From an uncultured Erysipelotrichaceae bacterium (GTDB lineage Bacteria > Bacillota_I > Bacilli_A > Erysipelotrichales > Erysipelotrichaceae): a DNA stretch of 7,094 nucleotides. The notes beneath the pieces are model-generated. The model worked only from the letters and a program-made list of their open reading frames with translations. It was not told the origin of the DNA and searched no databases. The position numbers and the translations under genes were made by a program. Positions 1-5,590 of this stretch are shown here, piece after piece; the first letter of the stretch is position 1, and each line of letters starts with the position of its first letter. Where the stretch lies: assembly GCA_902784015.1 (NCBI GenBank), contig CACZTC010000043.1, positions 1 to 7,094 on the forward strand, given 5' to 3'.

Positions 1-140
1 CCTTCGAAAGTCGATAAATATTTAATACATTCATTAGATAATAGTTTTAAAGAAGTATTATCTAATAATATTTCTTTACCCTTCTCATCTATCGCTAAGC
101 TTTTTTTATTATCTTTATTCTCAAGAATTATATATTTCAT
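1..140 (-). CDS. N-terminal fragment of a ComK-like protein (cut by window edge)
   Basis: Only the first 46 codons are present; the gene runs off the left end of the window. It starts at an ATG overlapping the ridA stop by four bases (ATGA), so it probably depends on translational coupling; no clear Shine-Dalgarno is visible. The peptide opens with a short beta-strand-like stretch (MKYIILEN), a charged turn, then residues 27-46 with the spacing LDNTSLKLL-S-xx-C-I-K-Y-L-S-T-F-E-G. This resembles the N-terminal signature of ComK, the competence transcription factor (B. subtilis: a Leu-rich strand, S-C-R-F-F-G-S-S-Y-A-G-R). The resemblance is from memory of the family and rests on about 20 residues. 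The following residues, where the conserved Arg should fall, are outside the window. It could be an unrelated small protein. Confidence 0.5.
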   Translation of the reverse strand, partial: MKYIILENKDNKKSLAIDEKGKEILLDNTSLKLLSNECIKYLSTFE

Positions 141-583
141 ATTTCTACACAGCATTCATCACATTCAACTTCTTCATTATTACAGATAACCTCTAAAGCT
201 AATGTATCAATAGCCATAACTTCTATTTCTATTTTGGCGCCTCTTGGTAAAGCAACAACTTGTACTGTGCTTCTACTTGGATAAGGTTCACGAAAGAATT
301 CAGCATAAGCATCATTCATACAATTAAATTCATTCAAATCAGTCATATAGACAGTAGTTTTTAATACATGTTTTAAAGATAAATTTATTTCTGATAATAT
401 TGCAGCTATATTGGTTAGACATTGTTTTGTCTGGTCTTTAATATCATTAGAAACAATAATACCTCTTTCAGGATCAACCCCAATCTGCCCTGATACAAAT
501 ATATAGTCTCCAAGTTTAATTGCTTGCGAATATGGACCAATAGCTTTTGGTGCCTTTTTACATTTAATACTTTCTTGCAACAT
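137..583 (-). CDS. ridA: RidA/YjgF family reactive enamine/imine deaminase with Cys-rich C-terminal tail
   Basis: RidA hydrolyses reactive enamine/imine intermediates released by PLP enzymes (for example 2-aminoacrylate from serine or threonine dehydratase) to 2-ketoacids plus ammonia. It is a cytosolic trimer. Visible family features are A-I-G-P-Y-S-Q-A at residues 14-21, V-S-G-Q-I at 30-34, and the P-S-R-S segment with Arg104, equivalent to the substrate carboxylate-binding Arg105 of E. coli RidA. The closing strand LPRGAKIEIEVMAI spans 112-125. Family members usually stop near residue 125-130; this one continues to 148 with an acidic tail carrying Cys134, Cys141, Cys144 and Cys145. The start overlaps the preceding stop by one base (TAATG), with a GAGGA ribosome binding site inside the upstream gene. 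The stop overlaps the ComK-like start. Family assignment is secure; the tail's role is unknown. Confidence 0.95.
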   Translation of the reverse strand: MLQESIKCKKAPKAIGPYSQAIKLGDYIFVSGQIGVDPERGIIVSNDIKDQTKQCLTNIAAILSEINLSLKHVLKTTVYMTDLNEFNCMNDAYAEFFREPYPSRSTVQVVALPRGAKIEIEVMAIDTLALEVICNNEEVECDECCVEI

Positions 584-783
584 TATGAGCTTTCCTCTTC
601 TATACTATTTTCATCAAAACTATCATCTGCATCTTCATAAAATGAAAAATACATTTCTTCTCTTTTTTTCATCATTTCTTCATGATGTGTATTAATAACG
701 ATAAAAGAAATATAAATACATAATAAAATTATGGAACCCATTACTATTAAACTAATATAATCTCCAAAATATTCTAGCATCAT
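583..783 (-). CDS. Small single-pass membrane protein with acidic tail, function unknown
   Basis: I do not recognise a family for this 66-residue protein. It has a short N-terminus, one hydrophobic helix at about residues 10-31 (YISLIVMGSIILLCIYISFI), a basic/His patch (HHEEMMKKREE, 33-43), then a strongly acidic Ser/Glu/Asp tail (50-66). No signal peptidase site is evident, so it is probably a membrane-anchored peptide with a cytoplasmic charged tail. The gene starts with two consecutive ATGs and has no Shine-Dalgarno. A TATAAT box lies only four bases upstream, so translation may start on a leaderless or near-leaderless mRNA. Its stop overlaps the ridA start by one base, which argues that it is a real gene in the operon. 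It may be lineage-specific. Confidence 0.7.
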   Translation of the reverse strand: MMLEYFGDYISLIVMGSIILLCIYISFIVINTHHEEMMKKREEMYFSFYEDADDSFDENSIEEESS

Positions 784-787
784 TAGA

Positions 788-815
788 ATTATAAAATAAA
801 AGATGAAAAAGTCTA
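788..815 (-). promoter_or_regulatory. Candidate internal promoter before the small membrane gene
   Basis: On the minus strand a perfect TATAAT (788-793) lies 16 bases from TAGACT (810-815), which matches TTGACA at four of six positions. It sits in the only sizeable gap (50 bases) of this operon. The expected transcription start falls on or next to the tandem ATG at 778-783, so the transcript would be leaderless. The region is AT-rich, so a chance TATAAT is possible. Confidence 0.45.
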
Positions 816-833
816 ATATTATGCATAAATAGA

Positions 834-1340
834 TTAATAATTATCTAAAAAATCTTCCCCTTTTATCATTTCTACTTTAGATAATTCAGGAAAATCTAAT
901 TGCCTATTTACTTCATAAAGCATTATCGCAACAGTATTAGAAAGATTTAAACTTCTAGCATCAGCTATCATTGGAATTCTTATACATTTATCAAGATTAT
1001 CTTTTAGAATCTCTTTAGGTATACCTGTACTTTCTTTTCCAAATACTAAATAAATATTATCACCAATTGTATAATCAAATTCTTGTGGCTGCTTCTTACC
1101 ATATCTAGTTATATAAAAGAACTCCCCTTTATTATTATTCTTAAATTCTTGCCAATTAGTATAAGTTTTGATTTCAATTTGATCTATATAATCCATACCC
1201 GCCCTTTTTAAATGAGACTCATTCATATAAAAACCTAAAGGCTCTATTAAATGTAATTTCGCATTTAAAGCCATACAGCTTCGAATAATATTACCAGTAT
1301 TTTGTGGTATTTCAGGTTCATATAAAACAATATTAATCAT
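834..1340 (-). CDS. trmL: tRNA (cytidine/uridine(34)-2'-O)-methyltransferase TrmL (SPOUT family)
   Basis: TrmL (YibK/CspR) uses S-adenosylmethionine to methylate the ribose 2'-OH of wobble base 34 in certain Leu tRNAs, stabilising codon pairing. All three SPOUT motifs are visible: N-terminal P-E-I-P-Q-N-T-G-N-I-I-R (residues 9-20), the knot motif F-G-K-E-S-T-G-I-P (100-108), and R-I-P-M...A-R-S-L-N-L-S-N-T-V-A-I-M-L-Y-E (121-143). The length of 168 residues is close to the family norm (about 155-160). The start is the ATG at 1340, with AGGAG eight bases upstream; it overlaps the end of lit by eight bases, consistent with one transcript. The downstream 50-base gap is the longest in the operon. 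Assignment is confident; the exact tRNA targets are inferred from the family. Confidence 0.95.
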   Translation of the reverse strand: MINIVLYEPEIPQNTGNIIRSCMALNAKLHLIEPLGFYMNESHLKRAGMDYIDQIEIKTYTNWQEFKNNNKGEFFYITRYGKKQPQEFDYTIGDNIYLVFGKESTGIPKEILKDNLDKCIRIPMIADARSLNLSNTVAIMLYEVNRQLDFPELSKVEMIKGEDFLDNY

Positions 1341-2016
1341 TATTCATACTCCTCAAATAATCTGTTAATTTGTATATGATAAATGCACTTAATATATATA
1401 AAACAATAATTAGAATTACCATATCAAAAAAGAATGATTCAGGGAACATATTAATCATTATCGAAACATTAGGATCAAGAAAGAATAAATCATTATCAAA
1501 GAATAAATAATGGAAATTAAGCCAGAAAGAATTAAAATCAACTATCGCATATATAGAAACAAATAATATAAGCGCAAATAATATTATCATCCCTTTTTTA
1601 AAAGCTTTTTTTAGACTCTTGAATATATGATTCTTATCAATAAAATATAGAAGAATAACACAAATAATAGTAATAAATATGCATATATCTTTTACTAGAT
1701 TAGCTTTTTGATAAAGCTTTTTTACATCAATCATATGTATAGTTTCTCTTTCATCAAAAACTTCTCTAAAATAACCATTTACTTCTGTTTCAACAATAAT
1801 ATTATCTTTTTTATCTTTTACATAATCTAAAAGAGTAGTTGTTGTATCCATTAAGCCTTCTTCACTCATGCCTATTAATTGGGCTTGATTACCTTTTTTA
1901 TATTCATATTCATAAAAAGCTTTTTGACTAACCGCAATATCAATACTGCCAATTAATAAAGCAACATGCATACAAAAACCACAAAGTAATATTACTAACT
2001 TATTAAATGTTTTCAT
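1333..2016 (-). CDS. lit: Lipoprotein intramolecular transacylase Lit (DUF1461/TIGR01906 membrane protein)
   Basis: Lit moves an acyl chain from the sn-2 position of the lipoprotein diacylglyceryl group to the N-terminal cysteine, giving lyso-form lipoproteins in some Gram-positives; this is known for Enterococcus and Bacillus homologues. The 227-residue protein fits the family: a hydrophobic helix at about 7-27, an extracellular region to about 105, then helices near 106-126, 142-162 and 197-217. Family landmarks are E-T-I-H-M-I-D-V (91-98, His94) and N-F-H-Y-L-F-F-D-N-D-L-F-F-L-D-P (167-182, His169), followed by M-F-P-E-S-F-F (190-196). The two His residues correspond to the catalytic pair described for this family. 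It starts inside the last 14 bases of rdgB and overlaps trmL, so it is operon-embedded rather than on a mobile element. I name it Lit from these motifs. Confidence 0.85.
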   Translation of the reverse strand: MKTFNKLVILLCGFCMHVALLIGSIDIAVSQKAFYEYEYKKGNQAQLIGMSEEGLMDTTTTLLDYVKDKKDNIIVETEVNGYFREVFDERETIHMIDVKKLYQKANLVKDICIFITIICVILLYFIDKNHIFKSLKKAFKKGMIILFALILFVSIYAIVDFNSFWLNFHYLFFDNDLFFLDPNVSIMINMFPESFFFDMVILIIVLYILSAFIIYKLTDYLRSMNND

Positions 2017-2596
2017 TCTCTAACCATTCTAAAAGTTTCTTGATAGCTTTACCACGATGTGATATTTCATTTTTTACTTCACTACTTAATTCAGCTATTG
2101 TTTTTTGATAAGGTTCATAATAGAAAAATGGATCATAGCCAAAGCCATTATTACCTTTAAGTTCTCTAGAAACTATTCCTTCACAATATTCTTCAAATGT
2201 CATTAATACTTTATCTTTATCACAAACTGCTATTGCGCAAACATAGCTACATCTTCTATCTTCTTTATTTTCTAATTTATAAATGACATAATTCATTTTT
2301 AAATCATATGGTGTATACTCGCCTAGCCATCTTGAACTATAAATTCCAGGAGCCCCATCAAATGCAGAAATCTCTAGTCCAGAGTCATCTGAAATACATA
2401 TCATATTTAATTTTTTAGATACAGTTGAAGCTTTGATAATAGCATTTTCTATGAAAGTTTTACCTGTTTCTTCTATTTCTCCTATTTCAGGATAATCTAA
2501 TAAAGAAAATACTGTATAACCTAGTGGTTCTAGCATTTCTTTAAATTCTTTAATTTTACCTATATTCTTAGAAGCTATAATTATATCTTTATTCAT
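2003..2596 (-). CDS. rdgB: XTP/dITP diphosphatase (RdgB/HAM1 family)
   Basis: This enzyme hydrolyses non-canonical purine triphosphates (dITP, XTP, dHAPTP) to monophosphates, preventing their incorporation into nucleic acids. Counting from the chosen start (197 residues, the usual size), motifs are I-I-A-S-K-N-I-G-K-I-K-E-F (6-18), the metal/catalytic S-D-D-S-G-L-E-I (69-76), G-A-P-G-I-Y-S-S-R (81-89), G-N-N-G-F-G-Y-D-P-F-F (148-158) and S-H-R-G-K-A (179-184). The reading frame stays open upstream to 2671, but that would run into tRNA-Gln on the other strand and adds residues foreign to the family. The ATG at 2596 gives the canonical M-x-x-D-I-I-I-A start. No Shine-Dalgarno precedes it; a TATTAT box (2604-2609) lies seven bases upstream. 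An ATG at 2626 is the alternative. It is the first gene of the minus-strand operon. Confidence 0.94.
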   Translation of the reverse strand: MNKDIIIASKNIGKIKEFKEMLEPLGYTVFSLLDYPEIGEIEETGKTFIENAIIKASTVSKKLNMICISDDSGLEISAFDGAPGIYSSRWLGEYTPYDLKMNYVIYKLENKEDRRCSYVCAIAVCDKDKVLMTFEEYCEGIVSRELKGNNGFGYDPFFYYEPYQKTIAELSSEVKNEISHRGKAIKKLLEWLENENI

Positions 2597-2617
2597 AACA
2601 ATAATAATACTACATAC

Positions 2618-2645
2618 TTGCGTCATTATTGAATTAGAATATAAT
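2618..2645 (+). promoter_or_regulatory. Candidate promoter for tRNA-Gln
   Basis: A perfect TATAAT (2640-2645) with a weak TTGCGT box (2618-2623; three of six matches) at 16-base spacing lies 12 bases before the tRNA. A start around 2652 would leave a very short 5' leader for RNase P. It overlaps the divergent rdgB upstream region, so the two transcripts may compete for polymerase. Confidence 0.5.
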
Positions 2646-2657
2646 AATAATGCACTT

Positions 2658-2729
2658 TGGGATATAGCCAAGCGGTAAGGCAGCTGGCTCTGAACCAGCC
2701 ATTCGGGAGTTCGAATCTCTCTATCCCAG
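2658..2729 (+). tRNA. tRNA-Gln, anticodon CUG
   Basis: A full cloverleaf can be folded. The acceptor stem TGGGATA/TATCCCA (2658-2664 with 2722-2728) starts with the U1-A72 pair typical of bacterial tRNA-Gln. The D arm is GCC/GGC. The anticodon stem GCTGG/CCAGC (2683-2687 with 2695-2699) encloses loop CTCTGAA, with anticodon CTG at 2690-2692. The variable loop has five bases and the T arm is GGGAG-TTCGAAT-CTCTC. The discriminator is G, and CCA is not encoded. It reads CAG codons. In organisms without GlnRS this tRNA is charged with Glu by GluRS (encoded just downstream) and converted by GatCAB; that pathway is inferred here. Confidence 0.95.
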
Positions 2730-2734
2730 CTTTG

Positions 2735-2757
2735 ATGGCTAATTTAGCCATTTTTTT
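2735..2757 (+). terminator. Intrinsic terminator after tRNA-Gln
   Basis: A seven-base stem ATGGCTA/TAGCCAT (2735-2741 with 2745-2751) with loop ATT is followed by a run of T to 2757. It lies six bases past the mature tRNA end, so tRNA-Gln is a monocistronic unit separate from the following operon. Confidence 0.85.
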
Positions 2758-2758
2758 A

Positions 2759-2786
2759 TTTATATATTATAAAAATTGAATATAAT
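2759..2786 (+). promoter_or_regulatory. Candidate promoter of the cofE-like/gltX operon
   Basis: A perfect TATAAT (2781-2786) is preceded at 16 bases by TTTATA (2759-2764; four of six -35 matches), directly after the tRNA-Gln terminator. The predicted start near 2793 gives a leader of roughly 17 bases containing the GGAGG ribosome binding site at 2800-2804. No T-box or other riboswitch fits in so short a leader. Confidence 0.5.
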
Positions 2787-2809
2787 ATATAGGTGGTTTG
2801 GAGGCTATT

Positions 2810-4006
2810 ATGAGTAGATTAATAGGTACAGTTTCAAGAGGATTAAGAGCACCAATTATTAAAAGCGGTGACAATTTAAAAGAAATAGTAGTTAATACTG
2901 TTTTAGAATGCGAAAATAATAATGATTTTAAAATACAAGATAGAGATATATTAGCAATTACAGAATCAATTCTAGCTAGAAGCCAAGGTAATTATTGTAG
3001 TGTTGATGATATTGCAGCAGATATATCTAATAAACTAAATAGTGATACTATAGGGGTTGTTTTCCCTATTACAAGTAGAAATAGATTCTCTATTTGTTTA
3101 AGAGCAATGGCAAGAAGCAAAAAGAAAATATATCTTCAATTATCTTATCCAAGTGATGAAGTCGGTAATCAATTATTTGATGCTGAATTAATATATAAAA
3201 CTAATATTAATCCTTATGTTGAAGTATTAAATGAGCCTAAATTTGTAGCTTTATTTGGTAATAGTACTCATCAATTTACTGGTGTTAATTATGTAGATTT
3301 TTATAGAAGCATAATTGAAGAAGAAAATTGTGAAGTAGAATTTATCTTTGCGAATAATCCAAAAGCAATTTTAGATTATACAAAATCTGTAATTAACTGT
3401 GATATTCATACTCGTAAACAAACAAAAGCATTATTATTAGCTAATGGTGCTGAAGAAGTAATAAGCTTAGATGATATTATGACTAACAGTATTAATGATA
3501 GTGGTTATAATGAAGAATACGGTTTATTAGGTTCAAATAAAGCTACTGAAGAAACTGTAAAACTATTCCCTAATAATTCTCAACAATTCGTTGAAGAAGT
3601 ACAAGAAGAGATCTTCAATAAAACAGGCAAGAAAATAGAAGTTTTAGTATATGGTGATGGAGCATTTAAAGATCCAGTTGGTAAGATATGGGAATTAGCT
3701 GATCCTGTTGTTTCTCCTGGCTATACTAATGGTTTAGAAGGAACACCTAATGAATTAAAGCTTAAGTATTTAGCAGATGAACAATATAAAGATTTAAGTG
3801 GTGATGAATTAAAAGAAGCTATTAAAGAAAGTATTAAGAAAAAAGATAATGAATTAGTAGGAAAAATGGTATCTGAAGGGACAACACCTAGAAGATTAAC
3901 TGATTTAATTGGTTCATTATGTGATTTAACTAGTGGTAGTGGTGACAAAGGCACACCATTCATCTATATTAGTGGTTATTTTGATAATTATACAAATGAG
4001 GAATAA
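2810..4006 (+). CDS. CofE-like protein (F420-0:gamma-glutamyl ligase family), substrate unknown
   Basis: I assign this 398-residue protein to the CofE/F420-0:L-glutamate ligase family, from memory of stand-alone Firmicutes members annotated that way. Visible segments are G-T-V-S-R-G-L-R-A-P-I-I-K-S-G-D near the N-terminus; D-R-D-I-L-A-I-T-E-S-I-L-A-R-S-Q-G-N-Y (44-62), like the family's 'D-x-l-v-i-t-x-K-i-v-S-x-a-E-G' strand; G-V-V-F-P-I-T-S-R-N-R-F (82-93); Y-G-D-G-A-F-K-D-P (281-289); and E-G-T-T-P-R-R-L-T-D-L-I (356-367). It is well above archaeal CofE (about 250 residues). The ATG at 2810 has GGAGG five bases upstream; a TTG at 2798 in the same frame precedes that site and is not the start. 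It is cytosolic, with no signal or membrane segment. gltX follows after nine bases, so they are co-translated. No F420 gene is in the window, so the acceptor is unknown; glutamate amide ligation is an inference. Confidence 0.75.
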   Translation: MSRLIGTVSRGLRAPIIKSGDNLKEIVVNTVLECENNNDFKIQDRDILAITESILARSQGNYCSVDDIAADISNKLNSDTIGVVFPITSRNRFSICLRAMARSKKKIYLQLSYPSDEVGNQLFDAELIYKTNINPYVEVLNEPKFVALFGNSTHQFTGVNYVDFYRSIIEEENCEVEFIFANNPKAILDYTKSVINCDIHTRKQTKALLLANGAEEVISLDDIMTNSINDSGYNEEYGLLGSNKATEETVKLFPNNSQQFVEEVQEEIFNKTGKKIEVLVYGDGAFKDPVGKIWELADPVVSPGYTNGLEGTPNELKLKYLADEQYKDLSGDELKEAIKESIKKKDNELVGKMVSEGTTPRRLTDLIGSLCDLTSGSGDKGTPFIYISGYFDNYTNEE

Positions 4007-4015
4007 GGAGATTAT

Positions 4016-5473
4016 ATGGCGATACGTACTAGATTTGCACCTAGCCCTACAGGTTATATGCATATAGGAAATTTAAGAACAGCTTTATATGCATATCTTG
4101 TAGCTAAAAAAGATAAAGATGGTAAGTTTTTATTAAGAATCGAAGATACTGATCAAGGAAGATTAGTTGAAGGTGCTACAGATATAATTTATCAAACATT
4201 AAAAGATTGTAATTTAAAACATGATGAAGGACCTGATGTTGGTGGTGATTATGGACCATATGTTCAATCAGAAAGAGTGAATGAAGGTATTTATCATGAT
4301 TATGCTGTAAAGCTTATTAAGCGTGGTGGTGCTCATTATTGTTTCTGTGATCAAGAGCTAGTTGATACTCAGCGCGAACTTCAAGAAGCACGTGGCGAAA
4401 GTTTTAAATTTGATGATCCATGTAAAAAAATATCATTAGAAGAAGCAGAAAAAAGAGTAGCTAATGGGGAGAATTATGTTGTTAGATTAACAGTTCCTGA
4501 AAGTGGTACTACCTACTTTGATGATGAAGTATATGGAAGAATAACTGTTGATAATGAAACTTTAGATGAATCTATTCTAATTAAAAGCGATGGCTTCCCT
4601 ACTTATAATTTTGCGAATGTAATTGACGATCATTTGATGGGCATTACAGATGTTGTACGTGGTAATGAATATTTATCATCATCTGCAAAATATAATCTTA
4701 TATATAATGCATTTGAATGGGATATACCTAGATATATACACTGCCCTCCCGTAATGAAAGATGAACATAACAAATTATCAAAAAGAAATGGTGATGCATC
4801 ATTCCAAGATTTACAAGACAAAGGCTATTTACCAGAAGCAATCCTAAACTATATTGCTTTACTTGGATGGGCACCAGAGGAAGATAGAGAAATCTATTCT
4901 TTAGAAGAATTAACGCAAGCATTTAATGTTAAAAGAATTGGCACAAGCGGAGCTATCTTTGATATCGAGAAATTAACATGGCTAAATGGAATGTATCTAA
5001 GGGCTATGGATTTAGATTCTTATTATAATTTAGTCGAACCATATATCATTGATGCAATAAAAGGAAATTTTGATAAGAAGGCAATTGCGAAAATTGTTCA
5101 ACAAAGAGCTAATACTTTAATTGAAATTCCTGGAATGCTTGGCTTCTTTGATGAATTTAAAGACTTTGATATAGAGTTATACAATAATAAAAAAATGAAA
5201 ACAAATCCAGAAGTAGCATTGAAAGCTTTGGAAGCTGCTAAACCAATATTAGAAAGTATAAATGATTATAGTGAAGAGAATTTACATAATGAATTATTAA
5301 AGCTTCCTGAAGCTCTAGAAATGAAAAATGGACAAGTATTATTCCCTATTCGCTTAGCTATAACAGGCGAACAATTCACGCCTGGCGGTGCTATTGAAAT
5401 AGCCTCAATTCTAGGAAAAGAAGAAACATTAGCTAGATTAAATAAATCTATTGAAGCACTTAAAAACGCCTAA
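4016..5473 (+). CDS. gltX: Glutamate--tRNA ligase (GluRS, class Ic)
   Basis: GluRS charges tRNA-Glu, and in many Firmicutes also tRNA-Gln, with glutamate in an ATP-dependent reaction in the cytosol. This 485-residue protein is full length. It shows R-F-A-P-S-P-T-G-Y-M-H-I-G-N (6-19, HIGH motif), R-I-E-D-T-D (41-46), a possible zinc site with Cys109, Cys111 and Cys136, T-Y-N-F-A-N-V-I-D-D-H (196-206), V-R-G-N-E-Y-L (214-220) and K-L-S-K-R (253-257, KMSKS motif). A helical anticodon-binding region and the terminal L-F-P-I-R-L-A-I-T-G signature follow. The ATG at 4016 has AAGGAG overlapping the upstream stop. The final codons form the left arm of the terminator. Flanking tRNA-Gln and tRNA-Glu fit a non-discriminating enzyme, but I cannot prove specificity from motifs. 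Confidence 0.97.
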   Translation: MAIRTRFAPSPTGYMHIGNLRTALYAYLVAKKDKDGKFLLRIEDTDQGRLVEGATDIIYQTLKDCNLKHDEGPDVGGDYGPYVQSERVNEGIYHDYAVKLIKRGGAHYCFCDQELVDTQRELQEARGESFKFDDPCKKISLEEAEKRVANGENYVVRLTVPESGTTYFDDEVYGRITVDNETLDESILIKSDGFPTYNFANVIDDHLMGITDVVRGNEYLSSSAKYNLIYNAFEWDIPRYIHCPPVMKDEHNKLSKRNGDASFQDLQDKGYLPEAILNYIALLGWAPEEDREIYSLEELTQAFNVKRIGTSGAIFDIEKLTWLNGMYLRAMDLDSYYNLVEPYIIDAIKGNFDKKAIAKIVQQRANTLIEIPGMLGFFDEFKDFDIELYNNKKMKTNPEVALKALEAAKPILESINDYSEENLHNELLKLPEALEMKNGQVLFPIRLAITGEQFTPGGAIEIASILGKEETLARLNKSIEALKNA

Positions 5474-5490
5474 TTATAATAGGCGTTTTT
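5462..5490. terminator. Bidirectional intrinsic terminator between gltX and tRNA-Glu
   Basis: A perfect 11-base stem, AAAAACGCCTA (5462-5472) with TAGGCGTTTTT (5480-5490), encloses a seven-base loop. The right arm ends in a T run for the plus strand and the left arm gives a T run on the minus strand, so it can end both the gltX operon and the converging tRNA-Glu transcript. The gltX stop (5471-5473) lies within the hairpin. Confidence 0.9.
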
Positions 5491-5494
5491 CATA

Positions 5495-5568
5495 TGACGC
5501 GTACGGGGTTCGAACCCGTGAATGCTGCCTTGAGAGGGCAGTGTGTTGAACCACTTCACCAACGCGCC
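5495..5568 (-). tRNA. tRNA-Glu, anticodon CUC
   Basis: Read on the minus strand, the acceptor GGCGCGT pairs with ACGCGTC (one G-U pair). The D arm is GTG/CAC, and the anticodon stem CTGCC/GGCAG encloses loop CTCTCAA with anticodon CTC (plus-strand 5532-5534). The variable loop has five bases, the T arm is ACGGG-TTCGAAC-CCCGT, and the discriminator is A; CCA is not encoded. The body resembles B. subtilis tRNA-Glu, so identity is firm. It reads GAG. No promoter is visible in the 22 bases after rplT, so it is probably transcribed as the tail of the infC-rpmI-rplT operon and ends at the shared terminator. Confidence 0.95.
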
Positions 5569-5571
5569 GTA

Positions 5572-5587
5572 AGAAGGTTACCCTTCT
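5572..5587 (-). other. Small hairpin with GNRA-type loop between rplT and tRNA-Glu
   Basis: On the minus strand AGAAGG (5587-5582), loop GTAA (5581-5578) and CCTTCT (5577-5572) form a six-base stem closed by a GNRA-type tetraloop. It fills most of the rplT/tRNA-Glu spacer, four bases before the tRNA. There is no T run, so it is unlikely to terminate. A role in processing or in protecting the rplT 3' end is inferred. Confidence 0.5.
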
Positions 5588-5590
5588 CTA

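Noticed and set aside
137..139. Possible UGA recoding, given the AT-rich composition
   Set aside because: UGA ends ridA with a coupled downstream start, and Trp is encoded by TGG throughout (for example in gltX and trmL), so the code is standard.
2597..2671. 25-codon N-terminal extension of rdgB
   Set aside because: It overlaps tRNA-Gln and adds residues that RdgB/HAM1 proteins lack; the family start fits the ATG at 2596.
2735..2793. T-box or other riboswitch before the cofE-like/gltX operon
   Set aside because: The predicted leader is under 25 bases and the only hairpin is the tRNA-Gln terminator; no T-box sequence is present.
2798..2809. TTG start four codons upstream for the cofE-like gene
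   Set aside because: The TTG overlaps the GGAGG ribosome binding site that serves the ATG at 2810.
3721..3963. 80-codon open frame on the minus strand inside the cofE-like gene
   Set aside because: It lies wholly within a well-supported gene on the other strand, has no ribosome binding site or recognisable family, and its composition mirrors the overlapping gene.
4630..4922. Two overlapping minus-strand open frames inside gltX
   Set aside because: They are antisense to conserved GluRS segments including the KMSKS region, so they are shadows of that gene.
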